From Bacteroidales bacterium UBA3709 (GTDB taxonomy: Bacteria; Bacteroidota; Bacteroidia; Bacteroidales; UBA932), in the NCBI GenBank assembly GCA_002372015.1, contig DFIA01000017.1:1-24202 (forward strand): a DNA stretch of 24,202 nt. Reading direction: 5' to 3'. A program made the translations under genes and the position numbers. The notes under the pieces are model-generated. The model had not been told where the DNA came from, searched no databases, and saw only the letters and a list, made by a program, of their open reading frames with translations. Below are positions 20,319-24,202 of the stretch, in pieces. Within the stretch, counting starts at the first letter, position 1, and each line of letters opens with the position of its first letter.

Positions 20319-21733
20319 GTGTGGCAAAGAGAACTGTGCTATGGAGCGGAGTTCAACACTTTTCGCTTTATGGTCTTCCACTTATTCTTACTCTGTTAGT
20401 ATCGCGGCTAATATCGCCAGACGACTATGGCATTGTGGCCTATACGGTTGTGTTCTTCTCTATTACACAAGCTTTTATAGATTTTGGTTTAGAGAGTTCC
20501 CTAATTCAGAAGAAAGATATTTCGGCTTTGGATTTTAATACGGCCTTTATTTTTACAACTTCTTTGGGCCTTGTGGCATACATAGCGTTTTTCTTGGCAG
20601 CTCCGTATATAGCCGCTTATTTTGAGGTTCCGGTATTGGAGCAAGTTGTTAGGGTGTCTGCCATAATTCTCTTATTAAGAGCTGCCAGCATAGTACCTTA
20701 TGCTAAACTGCAGCGCGAGTTGAATTTTAAGGCTATAGCCAGAATAACCTTTTTTGTAACCTTAATCTCTGGAGGCTTGACTATTTTTCTGCTATACAGA
20801 GGACTTGCTTACTGGGCACTTATTATTCAGAGCTTGTTTACAGCTACCGTTATGCTTATACTGTATGTTTGTATAGCTAAATGGAAGTTTTCGTTCAAGT
20901 TCAGTGGTGTGTCGTTGAAAAAACTTCTAAACTATGGTATGCCGCTAATGTTTACATCGGTAATTAACGCTGTGTACGGAAGTTTATATTCACTGTTCAT
21001 AGGTAAAAAGTTTGGAGAAAAGCAGTTAGGCTTATATAATCGGGGTTCTTCTTTGGCTGGTTATGTGCCAACTAATATCAGCGACTTTACCCTCAGAGCT
21101 CTGTTTCCGATTTTTTCAAAACATCAAGACGACAAGGTTTTCTTGCGGAAGCAAGCCATACGAACAATGCATTTTACAGCTTTTATTGTAGTACCTGTCA
21201 ATTTTTTCTTGATGGCCAATGCTTCTGATTTGATACAGATTATTCTCAAAGACAAGTGGATGGCTATGGCACCATTGATAAGGGTTCTGTGTGTGGCTCA
21301 CTTGTCGTATATAGTGTGCAATGTGCATCTTAATATTCTTAAAGCTGTAAGCAGAACAAAAAGTTTATTTGCTTGCGAACTGATAAAGAAACTATTAGGC
21401 ATATTGGCTATATTGATAACATTGCCAATGGGTATGATGCCTATGATATGGGGATTTTTGGTATGTAGCCTTCTGAATGTAGTTGTGGGTGCCTTGTTTA
21501 CAAAGCCTGCAATAGGCCTAACATTGTATGAGCAGATAAAGAGCCTATTATCCATATTGGCAATTGCTGCAATAGCCGTGAACGGAGCCTTTTATATGGC
21601 TTCGTTTATAGAAAATACTTATGCCCGACTTTTACTGTCGGGCATAGTGTCTGTTGTTTTGTATTTAGCTGGCTGTCTTATGGTTAAAGACGAGAGCCTG
21701 CCTTTCTTTATGAAATATATCAGGCGTAGGTAA
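20312..21733 (+). CDS. Polysaccharide flippase (Wzx/MOP superfamily)
   Basis: 473 residues with about 12-14 hydrophobic helices over the full length, beginning WSGVQHFSLYGLPLILTLLVSRLISPDDYG, which is the N-terminal signature of the oligosaccharide flippase family. Such proteins translocate undecaprenyl-linked oligosaccharide repeat units across the inner membrane. The family often sits in surface polysaccharide or O-antigen loci. Here only one glycosyltransferase accompanies it, and the gene starts within that gene's last codons. The stop codon abuts the stop of the converging DUF4919-like gene with no spacer. A 10-bp perfect hairpin lies inside its last 40 codons (21620-21646). The frame is complete. 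Confidence 0.9.
   Translation: MLSVAKRTVLWSGVQHFSLYGLPLILTLLVSRLISPDDYGIVAYTVVFFSITQAFIDFGLESSLIQKKDISALDFNTAFIFTTSLGLVAYIAFFLAAPYIAAYFEVPVLEQVVRVSAIILLLRAASIVPYAKLQRELNFKAIARITFFVTLISGGLTIFLLYRGLAYWALIIQSLFTATVMLILYVCIAKWKFSFKFSGVSLKKLLNYGMPLMFTSVINAVYGSLYSLFIGKKFGEKQLGLYNRGSSLAGYVPTNISDFTLRALFPIFSKHQDDKVFLRKQAIRTMHFTAFIVVPVNFFLMANASDLIQIILKDKWMAMAPLIRVLCVAHLSYIVCNVHLNILKAVSRTKSLFACELIKKLLGILAILITLPMGMMPMIWGFLVCSLLNVVVGALFTKPAIGLTLYEQIKSLLSILAIAAIAVNGAFYMASFIENTYARLLLSGIVSVVLYLAGCLMVKDESLPFFMKYIRRR
21620..21646. terminator. 10-bp perfect hairpin inside the 3' end of the flippase gene, possible terminator of the minus-strand operon
   Basis: TATGCCCGAC (21620-21629) and GTCGGGCATA (21637-21646) are perfect complements around a 7-base loop (TTTTACT). 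It lies about 90 bases downstream of the DUF4919-like stop on the minus strand, where the bases after the stem include AGTATTTTC, a weak U-rich tail. On the plus strand the tail GTGTCTGTTGTTTTG is poorer. The two convergent genes have no intergenic space, so a terminator embedded in the opposing gene is plausible. Confidence 0.5.
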
Positions 21734-22381
21734 CTACTTGGCTACTTCTACATATCTTTTGAAGTCGAAGAAAACATCTATGATATTAGGTTTATCGGTT
21801 TTTATACTAACCTTGTCTATAAAATCTTCCGAGAACTCTTTGTTAACAATACTGGAAGCCCCAAAATAGGTGCTTAGGATCTGAAACTCGTCTGTAACTC
21901 TGTTTACCCTAATTGCGTTTTCCTTTGAAAGTCCATCGCCACCGGCTCCCATAATGGCTTTTACAAGATTTATATATCGCGATTGATATATTTTGCTTTC
22001 TTCTGGCTTTAGGAGTTCTTCTGCTATATTCATGAGATAAAAAAGCGTTTGCAGAGAAGTTGGATCTTGTTTGTGGTCTGCCTGCAGGGCTGCATAGGCC
22101 TGGCTATATAGTTTTTTTGCTATCAGAGAGTCTATAGATGAGTTATAGTAATTTGGCTTGTAGGCGTCTGTAAAAGTGTAGCCGTAATATAGCAGGGTAT
22201 AATCGTCTAAAGATAAGTCTTCGCCAGCAAAATAACTTTTGACTATATCATTATACTCAGCACGATTTTCTGTCATAAAACTTTTTATTTCAGCATAAAA
22301 ATCATCATTCTGCGCTCTTAGCAACGAGGCTGATCCTAAGGCAAATACCGCAATAAGTATTGTAAATTTTATTTTGTTCAT
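21734..22381 (-). CDS. Secreted DUF4919-like protein
   Basis: 215 residues with an N-terminal signal peptide (NKIKFTILIAVFALGSASLLRAQ, cleavage probably near residues 23-24) and no lipobox cysteine, so it is probably periplasmic or secreted. The mature part is helical, with YTLLYYGYTFTDAYKPNYYNSS and the helical repeat-like SQAYAALQADHKQDPTSLQTLFY, resembling TPR-like spacing. The pattern recalls the Bacteroidota DUF4919 family. No catalytic motif is visible and the function is unknown. It lies 30 bases downstream of hydE in the same direction and may be the last gene of the pckA-hydE unit. Its TAG stop directly abuts the flippase stop. Confidence 0.78.
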   Translation of the reverse strand: MNKIKFTILIAVFALGSASLLRAQNDDFYAEIKSFMTENRAEYNDIVKSYFAGEDLSLDDYTLLYYGYTFTDAYKPNYYNSSIDSLIAKKLYSQAYAALQADHKQDPTSLQTLFYLMNIAEELLKPEESKIYQSRYINLVKAIMGAGGDGLSKENAIRVNRVTDEFQILSTYFGASSIVNKEFSEDFIDKVSIKTDKPNIIDVFFDFKRYVEVAK

Positions 22382-22411
22382 CTTGTAACTTAATTTGATG
22401 TAGGAGTTATT

Positions 22412-23464
22412 TTAACGTTTTACATCGCCTCTTGTTTGCGCATAGACAAACCCAAGGGATTCTAGTTTTTTTACTAAGACGTTGAGATTGTCTGCACTGT
22501 CTAAACTCAGCGATGCTTTTCCATCGTAAAGTTCGTATTTTTTTCTGTATTTCAAAGGGGTTAGGTTAGGCATGATAACATTTGCACCAGATTTAAGGGC
22601 TGTAGGCATCCAGTTGCCATCTAAGGTAAATAGAGCAGTAGTGCTGGGCAGGAGGGCATGCGGAAATAAAATTCTTAGTATAGCCAACAATCTTACAGTT
22701 AGTTCTCCCGAACCATTTTCATAGGATGCAAAGGGGGTAGATGAGTGGCGCATGAAAGGTCCTATGCCTATCATGTCTGGAGAGAGTTGTTGCAAGAATC
22801 TCAGATCGGAGATTATATTTTCTACTGTTTGTTTAGGAGCCCCCACCATTAAGCCGCTACCTACCTGAAATCCTATTTCTTTGAGTGCAAAAAGACATTC
22901 TTTTCTCTTTTCTAAAGACATATTTTCTGGATGCATAAATCTGTAATGCTCTGCATCTGCTGTTTCGTGCCTTAGAAGATAGCGGTCTGCTCCTGCATTG
23001 TAGAAAGACTTATAGCTTTTGTATTCCTTTTCTCCTAACGAAAGGGTTATTGCGCAATCGGGATGTTTTTTCTTGATATTTTCTATAATGCTGCATATAG
23101 CGTTGTCTGTGTAGGCAGGGTCTTCTCCACCTTGTAGAACAAAGGTTCTCAACCCTAAGCTGTAGCCGTAATCACATGTATGAAGTATTTCATCTTCAGG
23201 TATTCTATAACGCATAGTATTTGCGTTGCCTGCTCTCAAACCACAATAGTAGCAATTATTTTTACAATAAGAAGTAATCTCTATCAGGCCACGTAAAAAA
23301 ATCTGGTTCCCATATATGGTTCGGCGTATGAAGTTTGCCTTTTCAGCCAATAAGGCATCATAGTCAGAAGAAGAAATAATGGCTGCAAGAGTGGAATCTG
23401 AAGGATTCTCGCCTGCAGCCATATTCGCTATTCTTTCCGCTATTTCAGGAAGAGGTGCCTGCAT
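22412..23464 (-). CDS. hydE: [FeFe] hydrogenase H-cluster maturase HydE
   Basis: A 350-residue radical SAM enzyme of the HydE family, one of three maturases (HydE, HydF, HydG) that build the diiron subcluster of [FeFe] hydrogenase. The radical SAM motif is CKNNCYYCG (67-75, cluster ligands Cys67, Cys71, Cys74), followed by LQGGED, the GGE SAM-binding segment. The YYCGLRAGN context is typical of HydE rather than biotin synthase. The C-terminal third contains no cysteine, so the optional second cluster of Thermotoga HydE is absent. Its start is two bases after the pckA stop (one-base gap). HydF and HydG are not in this window, and the catalytic hydrogenase operon is about 11 kb away. Confidence 0.92.
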   Translation of the reverse strand: MQAPLPEIAERIANMAAGENPSDSTLAAIISSSDYDALLAEKANFIRRTIYGNQIFLRGLIEITSYCKNNCYYCGLRAGNANTMRYRIPEDEILHTCDYGYSLGLRTFVLQGGEDPAYTDNAICSIIENIKKKHPDCAITLSLGEKEYKSYKSFYNAGADRYLLRHETADAEHYRFMHPENMSLEKRKECLFALKEIGFQVGSGLMVGAPKQTVENIISDLRFLQQLSPDMIGIGPFMRHSSTPFASYENGSGELTVRLLAILRILFPHALLPSTTALFTLDGNWMPTALKSGANVIMPNLTPLKYRKKYELYDGKASLSLDSADNLNVLVKKLESLGFVYAQTRGDVKR

Positions 23465-23465
23465 A

Positions 23466-24202
23466 TTATAACTGCGGACCGGCAGCTACCAGAGCCTTGC
23501 CCTCTTCGTTAGAAGTAAACTTGGTAAAGTTCTTTATAAATCTACTTGCAAGATCCTTGGCTTTAGTATCCCACTCTGCTGCAGCAGCATAAGTATCCCG
23601 AGGATCGAGAATAGAGGTAGCTACTCCTTTTAACTCGGTAGGGATTTCGAGATTGAAATAAGGTATCTTTTTGGTAGGAGCTTTATCTATGGAACCATCT
23701 AAAATGGCATTGATTATACCTCTGGTGTCTTTGATAGATATTCTCTTGCCGGTACCATTCCAACCGGTATTTACAAGATAAGCCTTTGCTCCAACGCTTT
23801 CCATTCTCTTAACAAGTTCCTCTCCGTATTTTGTAGGATGCAGCGAAAGGAATGCGGCTCCAAAACAGGCAGAGAATGTAGGAGTAGGCTCTGTAATACC
23901 ACGCTCGGTGCCAGCTAATTTTGCTGTAAAACCGCTCAAGAAGTAATATTTAGTTTGCTCAGGTGTAAGGATTGAAACAGGAGGAAGTACTCCAAACGCA
24001 TCTGCAGAAAGAAATATAACTTTCTTAGCAGCAGGGGCTTTACTAATAGGTTTTACTATATTGCTGATGTGGTATATAGGGTATGAAACTCTTGTGTTTT
24101 CGGTAACGCTCTTGTCTGCAAAATCGATCTTGCCGTTTTCATCTACGGTAACGTTCTCCAGAAGAGCATTACGTCTTATAGCGTTATAGATATCGGGCTC
24201 TG
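23466..24202 (-). CDS. pckA: Phosphoenolpyruvate carboxykinase (ATP), C-terminal part, truncated by window edge
   Basis: The C-terminal approximately 245 residues of ATP-dependent PEP carboxykinase; the 5' part lies beyond the window end. The visible segment includes FLSADAFGVLPPVS, FLSGFTAKLAGTERG, EPTPTFSACFGAAFLSLHP, VNTGWNGTGKRISIKDTRG and the C-terminal LVAAGPQL, all highly conserved in bacterial ATP-type PckA. The enzyme interconverts oxaloacetate plus ATP and PEP plus CO2 plus ADP. In succinate-producing Bacteroidales it often runs in the carboxylating direction, gaining ATP. No frameshift is visible. A TTG codon at 23937-23939 inside the gene is an internal leucine, not a start. It is followed after one base by hydE. 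Confidence 0.96.
   Translation of the reverse strand, partial: EPDIYNAIRRNALLENVTVDENGKIDFADKSVTENTRVSYPIYHISNIVKPISKAPAAKKVIFLSADAFGVLPPVSILTPEQTKYYFLSGFTAKLAGTERGITEPTPTFSACFGAAFLSLHPTKYGEELVKRMESVGAKAYLVNTGWNGTGKRISIKDTRGIINAILDGSIDKAPTKKIPYFNLEIPTELKGVATSILDPRDTYAAAAEWDTKAKDLASRFIKNFTKFTSNEEGKALVAAGPQL

Noticed and set aside
23466..23939. A short PckA-like protein of 157 residues starting at 23939
   Set aside because: The apparent start is an internal TTG leucine codon. The frame stays open with PckA sequence to the window end, so this is a gene truncated by the window, not a pseudogene.
1..24202. CRISPR arrays, insertion sequences, prophage or defence islands, tRNA genes
   Set aside because: No regularly spaced repeats, transposase or integrase frames, terminal inverted repeats, or cloverleaf sequences were seen. 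Apart from the PckA truncated at the window edge, all major frames are intact housekeeping or metabolic genes.

Overview
The window is a 24.2-kb chromosomal segment of an anaerobic, fermentative Bacteroidota, most likely order Bacteroidales. This rests on gene content: a DUF4492-type small membrane protein ahead of cydAB, a DUF4919-type secreted protein, RNase Y and ZapA in one block, and an ATP-dependent PEP carboxykinase. Several starts also carry TAnnTTTG-like -7 promoter boxes, and most genes lack a Shine-Dalgarno sequence. No genus can be assigned from the sequence alone. There is no insertion sequence, CRISPR array, tRNA or rRNA, and the DNA is densely coding. The largest gap between protein genes (about 217 bases) is filled by a 6S RNA.

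Layout. (1) 1-2428, + strand: alpha, beta and gamma subunits of a 2-oxoacid:ferredoxin oxidoreductase (Kor/Vor type), each with a clear Shine-Dalgarno sequence, ending at a hairpin terminator. (2) 2549-6699, + strand: a compact operon of a DUF4492 small membrane protein, CydA, CydB and a glutamate-transporter-fold symporter with altered binding motifs. (3) 6825-11011, + strand: a trimeric [FeFe] hydrogenase in the order NuoF-like HydB, catalytic HydA, NuoE-like HydC, closed by a strong bidirectional terminator shared with the converging rny. (4) 15605-11094, - strand: an ADP-forming acyl-CoA synthetase-like protein without its phosphohistidine loop, a 55-residue membrane protein, a coiled-coil protein, ZapA, 6S RNA and RNase Y. 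(5) 15694-19375, + strand: an MTA/SAH deaminase, purine nucleoside phosphorylase and metallo-beta-lactamase-fold hydrolase, then an aquaporin with its own promoter-like box. (6) 19407-21733, + strand: a family 2 glycosyltransferase overlapping a polysaccharide flippase. (7) 24202-21734, - strand: the C-terminal part of PckA, the hydrogenase maturase HydE, and a DUF4919-like secreted protein.

Together the genes describe redox balancing in a fermenter that tolerates traces of oxygen. Kor produces reduced ferredoxin (or consumes it in the reductive direction). The HydABC-type complex can combine ferredoxin and NADH electrons to make H2, and HydE helps build its active site. Cytochrome bd disposes of O2, and PckA runs the PEP/oxaloacetate node. 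The deaminase and phosphorylase form a coherent purine-salvage pair.

I found no wholly novel defence or mobile system. The most unusual parts are the degenerate acyl-CoA synthetase with its two small partners in the ZapA/6S/RNase Y operon, the symporter tied to cytochrome bd with non-canonical cation and substrate residues, and the one-base coupling of pckA to hydE.
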